From Actinoallomurus sp. (lineage in GTDB: Bacteria; Actinomycetota; Actinomycetes; Streptosporangiales; Streptosporangiaceae), in the NCBI GenBank assembly GCA_025964685.1, contig JAOPYG010000362.1:1-36985 (forward strand): 36,985 nt of DNA, given 5' to 3'. Positions 1-6,673 of this stretch are shown here, piece by piece. A program made the translations under genes and the position numbers. The notes below the pieces were generated by a model, which was not told where the DNA came from, did not search any database, and worked only from the letters and a program-made list of their open reading frames with translations. Position 1 is the first letter of the stretch, and each line of letters starts with the position of its first letter.

Positions 1-1005
1 GGCGTCCACGGACCAGGAGAGCGTACGGCCGTCCTGTTTCAGCTCCAGGGTGAGGCCCGGTTCGAAGCGGGTGGCGAACAGTGCGAAGTCCGCCGCCGAA
101 ACCGCCTGGTGGACGGCGTCGAGCAGCGCGGCCGCGAAGTCGTCGCGTTCGGTCCTGGCCGCCGAGTCGCACTCGCGCAGGGCGGCGGCGACCGCGGCGC
201 TGGCCGGGTCGTAGGCCGACAGGTGGGGCAGCAGCGCCGGGTCGCGCAGGCACGCGGCGGCGTCCAGGCCCCAGGAGTGGACGCCCTCCTCCGCGTCGAG
301 CAGCTCGATGAGCGGAGCCGTGGCCCGGGGGTCACCCCGCCTGGCCAGCCCGAAGACCGCCTCCTCGCGTACGTCGTCGCTGTCGTCGCGGATGCGCGCC
401 CACAGGGCGGCGCGCAAGGCCGGGGTGTCGACGGCCAGCTGGCTGCCCAGGCCGAACGTCGCCCAGTCGCGCACATCGGTGTCCGGGTCGCCGGTCAGGC
501 GTACCAGCAGGCCGACCTCGATGCCGCCGAAGTCGCCGGTGGCCACGGCGGGCAGCGCCTGGGCCACCTGGCAGCGAACGTCCGCGCCGGGGTGCCCAGC
601 CAGGCTCACCAGGACTGGGATCGCCCGTTCGTCGGCCGTACGGCCGAGGGCGCAGGCCAGGGACCAGGCGACGTCGGCATCGGTCTCGTCGGGCGCCAGG
701 CCCAGCAACGCGGACGCGGCCTCGTCGCGTACGGACTCGTGTCGGTCACTGGCGCAGCCCAGGAGGTCGCAGCCGACCGAGCGGGTCACCGGATCGGGTG
801 AGCCGAGCAGCCCGATGCCGTACCGCAGCGACGCCTCGCCGTCCTTCGCGACCTGCCTGAGGATCTGCCAGACGGCGTCGTACTCCTCCGGGTCCGTGAC
901 GTCACGCGCCACCTCCACGGCCCGCGTGACCCGAACGTCGATTGCCGGCTCCGTTCTCTCCCGAGGTCGAGCGATCCCATCATCCCCCCCGGACCGCGAC
1001 CGCAC
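1..1005 (-). CDS. HEAT-repeat protein, C-terminus beyond window
   Basis: An open minus-strand frame enters from the left edge and reads as consecutive HEAT-like helical repeats with the spacing of this family, for example DPVTRSVGCDLLG, HESVRDEAASALLGLA, HPGADVRCQVAQALP, DPDTDVRDWATFGLG and DSDDVREEAVFGLARRGD. HEAT repeats form alpha-solenoid scaffolds for protein binding; no catalytic motif is visible. The stop codon lies outside the window. The start is uncertain: the frame is open from an in-frame TGA near 1080, GTG codons at 1005 and 918 are candidates, and none has a convincing ribosome binding site. The tandem ATG pair near 980 is out of frame. Stand-alone proteins of this kind are common in actinomycetes and are usually of unknown function. 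The call is firm for the fold and weak for the role. Confidence 0.72.
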   Translation of the reverse strand, partial: MRSRSGGDDGIARPRERTEPAIDVRVTRAVEVARDVTDPEEYDAVWQILRQVAKDGEASLRYGIGLLGSPDPVTRSVGCDLLGCASDRHESVRDEAASALLGLAPDETDADVAWSLACALGRTADERAIPVLVSLAGHPGADVRCQVAQALPAVATGDFGGIEVGLLVRLTGDPDTDVRDWATFGLGSQLAVDTPALRAALWARIRDDSDDVREEAVFGLARRGDPRATAPLIELLDAEEGVHSWGLDAAACLRDPALLPHLSAYDPASAAVAAALRECDSAARTERDDFAAALLDAVHQAVSAADFALFATRFEPGLTLELKQDGRTLSWSVDA

Positions 1006-1192
1006 CCCATTATCGCGGGTGCCCCCGGCTCGCCCATCGAGAAGCCGCAGCGAAGCCGAACCAGCACCCGTAAAGCATCAGCTGGGACTGATGTGACAAG
1101 CATCTACCGGGACACGACACGCAGACGCCTCCCCGATCCGTGAGGACTTTCTCTACGTCTTCAAGGGCGTCCCGCTGCGCGGGCCGCCACGG

Positions 1193-1366
1193 TTCCGGAA
1201 CTCCCTTGCGCCCGATGAGACCGGCGCGGACGAACTGGCAGGTGTCGGCGCCGTAAATCTCCGCACACGCCCGGCAGCGCGACGCGCGGCGGGCCTTGCG
1301 GACCACGTGGAGTACACCGCCGGGCTCCCGGATCGTGGAGTAGTGGCGCAGCACTTCACCAGTGGC
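1193..1366 (-). pseudogene. RepSA-like replication initiator remnant
   Basis: The minus strand encodes a short block, ATGEVLRHYSTIREPGGVLH, followed by RRASRCRACAEIYGADT and VRAGLIGRKGVPE. This resembles the N-terminal region of RepSA-type replication initiators of actinomycete integrative and conjugative elements (pSAM2 family), where a Cys-rich RASRCPxCAxxY segment precedes LIRAGLxGGxKGVPE. The usual continuation (a VFATLTAPSFG-type segment) is absent. Upstream similarity moves to another frame, around VAGRVDFSA. It therefore appears truncated at one end and frameshifted at the other, and no start codon or ribosome binding site supports a live gene. The assignment rests on recalled family motifs; a homology search would settle it. 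Confidence 0.5.
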
Positions 1367-1526
1367 CGCGCCGAGAAGTCGACACGGCCGGCTACATCGC
1401 CTGGCGCAACCGCCGCACCAGCGACCCTGACCTCCGCGGGGTCCTCAAGGGGCAAACGTAGCTTGATTCGGCACCATGTGACCGCCTCTGCCCGGTGTCT
1501 TACGCCAACAGTTGTCTCGGTGTGGT

Positions 1527-1545
1527 CATCCGTTATGGACGGATG
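1527..1545. promoter_or_regulatory. Perfect palindrome upstream of anchored-protein gene
   Basis: CATCCGT and ACGGATG form a perfect 7-bp inverted repeat around the 5-bp spacer TATGG. It lies about 40 bp before the GTG start at 1584, where an operator would overlap the promoter. No cognate regulator can be named. Confidence 0.35.
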
Positions 1546-1583
1546 CGCGTCATATAGCAGCGTGGCCAGAACGGGGGAGTCCA

Positions 1584-2021
1584 GTGTCACAGACGAAACA
1601 GCAGGCGGCCGGGTGCGGCTGTCTAGCCATTGTCATGCTGATCATCATCGGCGGTATAGGCAACGCCTGCTCCTCGTCGGGTACATCGACGAGCCAACCA
1701 GTGTCACCAACTTCCACCGCGGCAGTGTCGTCTCCTTCGTTCGGCGCTGCTGCGACTCCTTCCCCCGCACACACCCGCCACCACCGTGCCGCTGCGACTC
1801 CTTCCCCCGCGCACACCCACCGCCAAAATCACCGTCACGTACCGCCGTCGAAGACTGCTCCCGCAGCGCGGCCGACCTGCTATCCCTTGACCAACTCCGG
1901 GAAGTGTTACGAGCCGGGAGAGTTCTGCCGCAACTCCGATCATGGTGCCAGCGGTGTCGCAGGCAACGGCGAGAAGATCAGATGTGAGGACAACAACGGG
2001 TGGCGGTGGGAACCCGCCTAA
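1584..2021 (+). CDS. Small membrane-anchored exported protein with Cys-rich C-terminal domain
   Basis: The GTG start at 1584 is chosen because GGGGGAG precedes it at a suitable distance and the protein then opens with a plausible export signal. Residues about 12-27 are hydrophobic (CLAIVMLIIIGGIG) and are followed by Cys29, which does not form a good lipobox. A Ser/Thr/Pro/Ala/His-rich linker follows (about 30-95) and contains a duplicated AATPSPAHT unit. The last ~50 residues form a compact Cys-containing module (TCYPLTNSGKCYEPGEFC, then SDHGASG and CEDNNGWRWEP) that I have seen as a C-terminal domain of exported actinomycete proteins without a known activity. It is probably anchored in the membrane with the Cys module outside. 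Function is unknown. Confidence 0.68.
   Translation: MSQTKQQAAGCGCLAIVMLIIIGGIGNACSSSGTSTSQPVSPTSTAAVSSPSFGAAATPSPAHTRHHRAAATPSPAHTHRQNHRHVPPSKTAPAARPTCYPLTNSGKCYEPGEFCRNSDHGASGVAGNGEKIRCEDNNGWRWEPA
1749..1818 (+). repeat. 42-bp-period tandem duplication in linker
   Basis: The segment starting GCTGCGACTCCTTCCCCCGC at 1749 recurs at 1791 with one mismatch over its first 28 bp. The 42-bp period is exactly 14 codons, so the duplication adds a repeat to the linker of the anchored protein without shifting frame. This fits slippage or unequal recombination in a low-complexity wall-spanning linker. Confidence 0.7.
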
Positions 2022-2423
2022 CTGTGTCCCTGTGAGCGAAGGGTCGCACGACCGAAGCCGGCGCTATTGCTCGCCGCACGAGCGCCCAGAAGCTCATCTA
2101 GGACGGCCACGGGCGACCGTGGGTTCATCCGGATCCGAGCGTCGAGCGCGTCGTTCCACCGGTCGGTGAGGCGTGGCACACGACCGCGTGCGGGCCGGTG
2201 GTGGCATACGCCGCGACCGGCGCGCCGAGGGCGCGATGCTGCCGGTGGCGAGGATTGCGGTGAGGATCGATGTCTGCATGGAGGTGTTCGTCTGCCGTTC
2301 TAGCGGGGGGTGTGATGGCCGGAGTCTGGGTGCCCACGGCCCCGAGCGCTGCGCTTGATCACTCGGGGCCGCGGCTTGGGCCTCGGCGGCGGAGGGGGTC
2401 TGCCGCCAGGACGTCTATAAAGG
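2022..2423. other. Intergenic stretch, no supported gene
   Basis: About 400 bp between the anchored-protein gene and the short DUF397-like gene. The open frames here have poor codon usage, no ribosome binding sites and no recognisable product. The only structure I can support is the hairpin at 2337-2371. Confidence 0.5.
2337..2371. terminator. 10-bp stem hairpin, probable terminator
   Basis: CGGCCCCGAG at 2337-2346 pairs perfectly with CTCGGGGCCG at 2362-2371 around a 15-nt loop. It sits just beyond the stop of the minus-strand operon ending at 2424 and would act as its terminator. No U-run follows, which is common in high-GC actinomycetes. Confidence 0.45.
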
Positions 2424-2519
2424 TCAGGCCTGCTTCTGCCAGGTGACCTTGGTCTCGACGCAGTTACCGCTGCGGCTGCTCTTCCGCCACGTGGCCGGCT
2501 TCGCGCTCGTCGTCGTCAT
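2424..2519 (-). CDS. Short DUF397-like protein (31 aa)
   Basis: A 31-residue frame begins at an ATG preceded by GAGGGGAG. It contains TWRKSSRSGNCVE, which matches the conserved N-terminal half of DUF397, whose usual form begins WRKSSRSxGxGNCVEVA and continues with a DSK motif. Here the frame ends early with TKVTWQKQA, so the second half is missing. DUF397 proteins are small actinomycete proteins usually encoded beside XRE/DUF5753 regulators or anti-sigma-like ATPases; their mechanism is poorly known. This copy is the last gene of a minus-strand cluster with an anti-sigma-like ATPase. It may be a shortened functional version or a degraded remnant; the good ribosome binding site argues that it is translated. 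Confidence 0.45.
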   Translation of the reverse strand: MTTTSAKPATWRKSSRSGNCVETKVTWQKQA

Positions 2520-2593
2520 GTCTCCCCTCTCAACGGACGCGGGTGGTTGGCCGCGATCCCGGGCGCCCGTGACAGCCTCCCGGGATCGCGGGT

Positions 2594-2965
2594 CTAAGAG
2601 CCGGGGGCTGAGCCAGATGGGGGAGTGCCGCCGGGAGTCTTGTTGGCCGGTCGGGGAGCGCTCTCGGGGATGGTGCTCCCCGACCGGCCTGGCGCGGGTT
2701 CCACACCCGCGCCCGGGGCTGATCGCGCGGGGTCATGGCGCGTCACAGCCCCTTCCTCGCCCGCCCGTAGCTTGGCGAGGAGGTCTTCGGTCTCATCCGG
2801 GTACTTGGCGACGAGGCCCGTCAGCTCCTGGAGCTCCATCCCGCGTTTCGGGAAGCCGACCACTTCGGCGTTATCGAGCAGCTCCCTGAAGTCGGTGAGC
2901 GCCTGCTCGTACTTCCCGCGATCGAAGCCGCCAGCATCACCGCCGCTGCTGCAATTGCCGCTCAT
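2594..2965 (-). CDS. Hypothetical protein coupled to anti-sigma-like ATPase
   Basis: The start ATG at 2965 overlaps the stop of the upstream ATPase gene as ATGA, so the two are probably translationally coupled. The 123-residue product begins MSGNCSSGG and has a helical, acidic middle (EQALTDFRELLDN, then MELQELTGLVAKYPDETEDLL). It ends in a long Pro/Gly/Ala/Ser-rich tail that looks disordered. No signal peptide, membrane segment or catalytic motif is visible. I do not recognise a family. The tight coupling suggests a partner or modulator of the ATPase. Confidence 0.58.
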   Translation of the reverse strand: MSGNCSSGGDAGGFDRGKYEQALTDFRELLDNAEVVGFPKRGMELQELTGLVAKYPDETEDLLAKLRAGEEGAVTRHDPARSAPGAGVEPAPGRSGSTIPESAPRPANKTPGGTPPSGSAPGS

Positions 2966-3348
2966 ATCTTCAATTCCGCCCACGCCAGGCGGCCGCCGGC
3001 GTTGGTCTGCTCGTCACCCATGTCGTCGGCGGTCTTCGCGATGATCTCCAGGCCTCGGCCGAAGTTCGCAGCCTCCTCGCCGGTCCATCCGCCCTCGGGC
3101 TGCTCGCGGCTGCCGCCATCTTCGACCTCGAGTCGGAGCACGTCGCCGTGCTGCTGGATACGCAGATGGACGTAGCCGCCTTCGGCTGCGACAGAGTGAC
3201 GCACGCAGTTGGTGGTGAACTCCGAAGCGATCAGCTTGATGTCGTCCACTAATTGGGGGTCGAAATCCTGCAGAACCTCTCCCACCCAGCGGCGCGCGAG
3301 CGGCACAATGGACGGCGAGCCCGGCAGATCCACCGCCCACTCGTCCAT
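2962..3348 (-). CDS. Anti-sigma-factor-type ATP-binding protein (HATPase_c_2)
   Basis: A 128-residue single-domain GHKL ATPase of the RsbW/SpoIIAB-like type that is expanded in actinomycetes. The N box is visible as IASEFTTNCVRHS (about residues 41-53), the G1 region as LEVEDGGS and the G2 region as FGRGLEII, in the order expected for HATPase_c_2. Family members bind sigma factors or phosphorylate anti-anti-sigma partners; many short actinomycete copies have no known partner. The ATG at 3348 is chosen because AGGAGG lies 7 bp upstream; an in-frame ATG two codons earlier sits too close to that site. The gene is divergent from the GntR regulator across twin palindromes and begins a cluster with 2594-2965 and the DUF397-like gene. 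Regulation by the adjacent GntR protein is inferred. Confidence 0.85.
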   Translation of the reverse strand: MDEWAVDLPGSPSIVPLARRWVGEVLQDFDPQLVDDIKLIASEFTTNCVRHSVAAEGGYVHLRIQQHGDVLRLEVEDGGSREQPEGGWTGEEAANFGRGLEIIAKTADDMGDEQTNAGGRLAWAELKI

Positions 3349-3394
3349 GGCCATTCCTCCTGGTATGACCCGGTGTGGTTGCTCACCACACTGG

Positions 3395-3450
3395 AACCTG
3401 GAATCCAGGTTTGCGCCTGGATTCCAGGTTGTCAAGACTTTCCCTACGAT
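3395..3450. promoter_or_regulatory. Twin palindromic operators and GntR-gene promoter
   Basis: Positions 3395-3409 and 3416-3430 are perfect inverted copies with a 6-bp spacer. Each contains its own 13-bp palindrome, CCTGGAATCCAGG (from 3397) and CCTGGATTCCAGG (from 3416), with starts 19 bp apart. A plausible promoter for the downstream GntR gene has -10 TACGAT at 3445-3450 and -35 TTCCAG at 3422-3427 inside the second palindrome. The site lies between divergent genes, so binding by the GntR protein would control both it and the ATPase cluster. Two dimer sites on nearly one DNA face is inferred from the spacing. Confidence 0.6.
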
Positions 3451-3494
3451 GGACGTTGATCGACATACGTCGTCGCAGGGAAGGGAGGCATCGG

Positions 3495-4250
3495 GTGCCA
3501 GGCGAGAGCTTGCTTTATCTTCAGGTCGTAGACGACCTTCGCAGTCAGATCATCGACGGGAGACTGCCCGCCGGTTCGCGGCTTCCCTCCCGCGCGCAAC
3601 TCGCCAAGCAGCACCGCGTTTCCGAGAACGTCGTGCGGCGCGCCGTGGACGTCCTCATGGCCGAGGGCCTCATCCAGACACGTACCGGCGCCCGCCCGAC
3701 CGTGCGTGAACGCCCGCAGCTGCGACGTCTTACTCGGTCCTGGTACCGGGAGCAGCGCGGCGGCTGCCCGTTCCGGGCGGACATGCACGCCCAAGGCCGC
3801 GAGGGAACATGGAAGTCCCGCTCGGCCACCGCGACGCCACCGCCGACGATCGCCGAGCGGCTCCAGATCGGCGTCGACGACCGCGTCATACGCACCGAGT
3901 ACACGTTCACGGCCGACAACGAACCGGTGATGTTGTCGACCAGCTACGAGCCGCTCGACATCACGCAAGGCACGCCGATAATGCTGCCCGAGCGCGGGCC
4001 GCTGGCTGGCCGCGGCGTGACGGATCGGATGGCGAGTATCGACCAGCGGGTCATCACGGCCACCGAGGTGGTGACCGCGCGTCCGGTGATGCAGCCTGAG
4101 GCGGCGCGGCTGCGGGTGAGTGCGGGCACGATCGTGATGATGATTCAACGGACGTATTGGACCAGCGAGCGACCGGTGGAGACTGCGGACATTGTCGTGC
4201 CCGTCGACCGGTATGAGTTGCTGTACGTCATCCCCATCGAGGGCGAGTGA
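3495..4250 (+). CDS. GntR-family (HutC/UTRA) transcriptional regulator
   Basis: A 251-residue regulator. Residues 1-70 form the GntR winged helix (LYLQVVDDLRSQIIDGRL, LPSRAQLAKQHRVSENVVRRAVDVL, then QTRTGARPTV). Residues about 95-250 match the UTRA effector-binding fold (RVIRTEYTFTADNEPVMLSTSYEP, then IQRTYWTSERPVETADIVVP). The GTG at 3495 is preferred because GGGAGG lies just upstream; a longer frame to 3375 would run through the operator and lacks a ribosome binding site. HutC-type GntR proteins are the usual repressors of transfer and replication genes in actinomycete conjugative elements (KorSA-like), which fits the nearby RepSA and integrase debris. The effector is unknown. Autoregulation through the upstream palindromes is likely. 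A partial paralogue lies at 4938-5149. Confidence 0.87.
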   Translation: MPGESLLYLQVVDDLRSQIIDGRLPAGSRLPSRAQLAKQHRVSENVVRRAVDVLMAEGLIQTRTGARPTVRERPQLRRLTRSWYREQRGGCPFRADMHAQGREGTWKSRSATATPPPTIAERLQIGVDDRVIRTEYTFTADNEPVMLSTSYEPLDITQGTPIMLPERGPLAGRGVTDRMASIDQRVITATEVVTARPVMQPEAARLRVSAGTIVMMIQRTYWTSERPVETADIVVPVDRYELLYVIPIEGE

Positions 4251-4332
4251 CCGCAGCACGACGGTGGGAGTACCTCACCCCGCGCGAGGACCGGCCGACC
4301 TGATCTTGAGCCAGCCGCCCCTCCCGAGGGTG

Positions 4333-4755
4333 TCAGAACCCGAGCGAATGGTCGCAGGACGCGATCGCATATGCACCGCTGGACTTCGCGGCCTTGACCT
4401 TCTTACCGTCAATGTCGATCTCGCAAGTGATCGTCCCGCCGCCGCTGTTCTGCGCCGAAACGGTGAGCACATCGAAGGCGTTTTTCTTGACCTTGAAAGT
4501 CTTGTGCCACGGCACCCGGGCGCCGTTCTGCTGCTCCTGCCCGGATGGCGTCGAGTACGTGATCATTGCCTTGCTCGCCGTCCCACCGATCCGGTACGTG
4601 ACCGTGCGCGTGTTGCTCTTCGGCTTTGCTTTCGCCGCGGATGAGCCGCCAGCGCTGGACGGCGCCGCACCAAGATTCGGATCGGCGGTGTTGTCGACTG
4701 GCGCGCACGCGGTGAGCGCGAAGCCGACGATCGCGGCGACGATGATACTTCGCAT
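4333..4755 (-). CDS. Exported lipoprotein, MmpS-like fold
   Basis: The start ATG at 4755 follows AAAAGGGGA, and the product opens with a typical lipoprotein signal: MRSIIVAAIVGF then LTAC, with Cys17 as the lipidation site. A short Ser/Ala/Lys linker follows. The mature domain (about 60-140) contains VTYRIGGTASKAMITYSTPSG, VPWHKTF, VLTVSAQNSGGGTITCEIDI and a final CDH segment. This pattern of TYxVTG, ITYxTPxG and a Cys pair resembles MmpS-type transport accessory domains, which in mycobacteria partner MmpL exporters. No exporter is adjacent, so a stand-alone extracytoplasmic role is more likely. The gene lies between the GntR gene and a fragment of a second GntR copy, so it may be cargo of the decayed element. 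The MmpS likeness is inferred from motif shape only. Confidence 0.72.
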   Translation of the reverse strand: MRSIIVAAIVGFALTACAPVDNTADPNLGAAPSSAGGSSAAKAKPKSNTRTVTYRIGGTASKAMITYSTPSGQEQQNGARVPWHKTFKVKKNAFDVLTVSAQNSGGGTITCEIDIDGKKVKAAKSSGAYAIASCDHSLGF

Positions 4756-4937
4756 GAAAATGTCCCCTTTTCTTTCGCCGTGGTGAGACGCGAGAATGCG
4801 GGCTTTGGGTGGCGTGAGGTCGTGGCCGGATGCGGCACAGCGATTTTGTAACGTCTGTCGCCCCGCTGTCGGTGGATATGGCCGGCGGTACAGCATGATG
4901 TCCGCGCGGACCAGGAAGTGGAGCAAACGATGGCGTC

Positions 4938-5149
4938 GGCCGCGGCGTGACGGTCATGGAAACGAGGCCGAGCGGTTGACGGTCAGCGCGGGCATCATCG
5001 TGATGGTGATCCAGCGGCCGTACTGGACCAGCGGCCGCCCGGCAGAGACCGCTGATATCGCGTGCCCCGTCGACCGGTACAAGCTGCTGTACGTCATCCC
5101 CTCGAGAGGAAATGATCAGCGAGGTGACGGTGTCCAGTGGAGCCGCTAG
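4938..5149 (+). pseudogene. Fragment of a second GntR/UTRA regulator
   Basis: The translation from about 4964 reads EAERLTVSAGIIVMVIQRPY, then WTSGRPAETADI and PVDRYKLLYVIP. It aligns with the C-terminus of the intact GntR protein at 3495-4250, with about 33 of 45 residues identical by my count. A further 16-bp nucleotide match, GGCCGCGGCGTGACGG, at 4938 corresponds to 4008 in the intact gene, with about 70 bp lost between the two blocks. The DNA-binding domain is absent, so this is the tail of a diverged paralogue. It ends four bases into the convergent membrane-protein gene. Confidence 0.7.
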
Positions 5150-5652
5150 CTGTCGCCCAGCGATAGGGCCACGGGTCCAGCGCTGACCTGCTTTGCGTTG
5201 AACGTCACGGTCCCGCGGTGGCTCACCTCGACGCCGTAGAACTTCTGCCGCGGCACATCCCGCACGGTGAAGTCGAACCGGCACGTCACGGCGATATCGG
5301 CGGTGGCCAACTCGGTCCCCACGCCGTCATCCAGCGCTCCAGTCGCGACGACTTTTCCGGCCGAGTCATGGATGACGACCGACGCGCCCCCATGGATGTC
5401 GTCGTAGCCGTCGACCCCTTGGCAGGTCTTCCCACCGTCGATGCTGCTCGTAATGGTGACCGAGCCGGTGACGCTGATCGGCTGCGGGCGGGCGGCCACG
5501 TAGACCAGCGCCCCGGCCACGATGAGCACCAGGACGGCGCCGAGCGTCAGCAGGACGATCACGGCCGGCGGCATGCCCTTGCGTCGAGGCCGACCGTGCG
5601 ACTGTGGCGGCGGCTCGTACGGCTGCGGCTGTGGGGCATAGGGCTGGGTCAT
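5146..5652 (-). CDS. Single-pass membrane protein with extracytoplasmic domain
   Basis: A 168-residue protein with a Pro/Gln/Tyr-rich cytoplasmic N-terminus (MTQPYAPQPQPYEPPPQ), a basic stop (RPRRKG), one transmembrane helix (about 29-52, PPAVIVLLTLGAVLVLIVAG) and a ~115-residue extracytoplasmic domain predicted to be beta-rich. The domain begins ISVTGSVTITSS and carries two Cys residues (KTCQGVDGYDDI and VTCRFDF), perhaps a disulfide. This architecture is common among actinomycete envelope proteins with DUF4333- or DUF4352-like outer domains; I cannot assign one. It reads toward the regulator fragment and overlaps its stop. Function is unknown. Confidence 0.7.
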   Translation of the reverse strand: MTQPYAPQPQPYEPPPQSHGRPRRKGMPPAVIVLLTLGAVLVLIVAGALVYVAARPQPISVTGSVTITSSIDGGKTCQGVDGYDDIHGGASVVIHDSAGKVVATGALDDGVGTELATADIAVTCRFDFTVRDVPRQKFYGVEVSHRGTVTFNAKQVSAGPVALSLGDS

Positions 5653-6007
5653 GTGCGTCTCCGCGTGATGCGAGTAGGTGCCCGTTGGACGGCTCGGTGA
5701 CGCTCACGGGTGGCGGCCGCGGGTGGCCGGATGTGGCGCAGCCAGCCGGTGGTCCGCCACAGCGGCGCGACGGGCCGGCCGAGCCGGTCGGCCCAGCACA
5801 GCGCCGCGCCGCGCCGCCGTGATGCTTGACGTCATGGACGCGGTCGCCCGCGAGACCGACCTCGCCGGCATCTGGCCGACCGATCGCCCACCAACACGCC
5901 CTGCTGGTCAACAACGCCCGCGATGCCGCGACCAGCGGGTCCGCCATCACACGCCCACCGGCGCCGCTCACCCCCACCGGAACTCGGAAGAGCCTGATTG
6001 CCTACAC
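5653..6007. other. Intergenic stretch, no supported gene
   Basis: About 350 bp with open frames on both strands but no ribosome binding site, conserved motif or sensible codon bias. It may hold further decayed coding sequence, but I cannot identify any. Confidence 0.4.
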
Positions 6008-6066
6008 GCAACGACTGGTTGCGCATCCCGAAAGTGTGATGTACGTTTGGTGCAACCAATGGTTGC
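6008..6066 (+). promoter_or_regulatory. Cupin-gene promoter with paired GCAAC-type operators
   Basis: GCAACCAATGGTTGC at 6052-6066 is a perfect 7+1+7 palindrome, and a close copy, GCAACGACTGGTTGC, lies at 6008-6022. Their centres are 44 bp apart. Between and across them is a plausible promoter: -35 TTGCGC (6019-6024), a 17-bp spacer and -10 TACGTT (6042-6047). One operator overlaps the -35 and the other follows the -10, as expected for repression. The palindrome type suits a TetR- or MarR-family protein; the regulator is not identified. Confidence 0.6.
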
Positions 6067-6092
6067 GTCACATTGATACAAGGAGAAACGCA

Positions 6093-6452
6093 ATGGTGGA
6101 CACTTCGCTTTCGGGACAGACCCCAGCCTCAGCTCAGAAGCCCCAGCATGCAACGATCGTGGATCCCGATGCGCACCAAGTCTTGTTCGAGAATGAACAC
6201 GTTCGGGTGATCCATGCGCGCGCCTCGCACGGTTGGGAAAGTGCGATGCACTCGCACTCGCCGATGCTCGTGGTAAACCTTGGCTCCGGGCGACAGAAAG
6301 TGACCTGGGCGGATGAGACGACGCAGATCGTGGATCTGAACCCCGGCGCGGTCGTCTGGCAAGAAGACGCTTTCGATCACGCCTGGGAGTTGCTGGCGGG
6401 CGAAGTGAACGTGATCCTCGTTGAGGTCAAGTCGGCAAACGCCGGAAAATAA
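6093..6452 (+). CDS. Small single-domain cupin protein
   Basis: The ATG at 6093 follows AAGGAG at a good distance; longer forms of this frame lack a start signal and would cross the promoter. The 119-residue product has a cupin core. Motif 1 has the metal-ligand-like MHSHSP (His53, His55) with preceding beta strands (NEHVRVIHARASHG), and motif 2 is GAVVWQEDAFDHAWELL (His96). Such monodomain cupins bind a metal and act as isomerases, dioxygenases or small-molecule sensors; the substrate cannot be read from sequence. The gene is the first downstream of the paired operators at 6008-6066 and has its own promoter. It precedes the SRPBCC-ArsR pair by ~220 bp; cotranscription is possible but unproven. 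Confidence 0.82.
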   Translation: MVDTSLSGQTPASAQKPQHATIVDPDAHQVLFENEHVRVIHARASHGWESAMHSHSPMLVVNLGSGRQKVTWADETTQIVDLNPGAVVWQEDAFDHAWELLAGEVNVILVEVKSANAGK

Positions 6453-6505
6453 GGGTCAAGGGGCAGTCGGTGGTTTCGTCCGGTTGACCCGAGCCAGTCG
6501 AGTTC

Positions 6506-6619
6506 ATGGATCACCGCAGCACGAAGTGGGCGGTCTTCCTGATGAGCCTCAAGCAGTTCGTCGAGACCGGATCCGGATCGCCCAATCCGCGCGACGTCCA
6601 GATCAGCAACTGGCACTAG
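6506..6619 (+). CDS. Short ORF or C-terminal gene remnant (37 aa)
   Basis: The frame reads MDHRSTKWAVFLMSLKQFVE, then TGSGSPNPRDVQISNWH and TAG. Codon usage is normal for the organism and the sequence looks like the end of a real protein. It has no good ribosome binding site, and an in-frame TGA lies seven codons upstream. I read it as either a remnant of a larger gene or a small unknown protein. No function is assigned. Confidence 0.33.
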   Translation: MDHRSTKWAVFLMSLKQFVETGSGSPNPRDVQISNWH

Positions 6620-6673
6620 GCCGCCAGAGTGCGAACTAGCCCGCAACCATGCAAGTACGAAAGGAAAGCCGTC

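Noticed and set aside
39-1096. Long open frames on both strands over the HEAT-repeat gene
   Set aside because: They are shadow frames of a high-GC gene; their Arg/Pro/Ser-rich translations lack motifs, while the remaining minus frame gives clear HEAT repeats.
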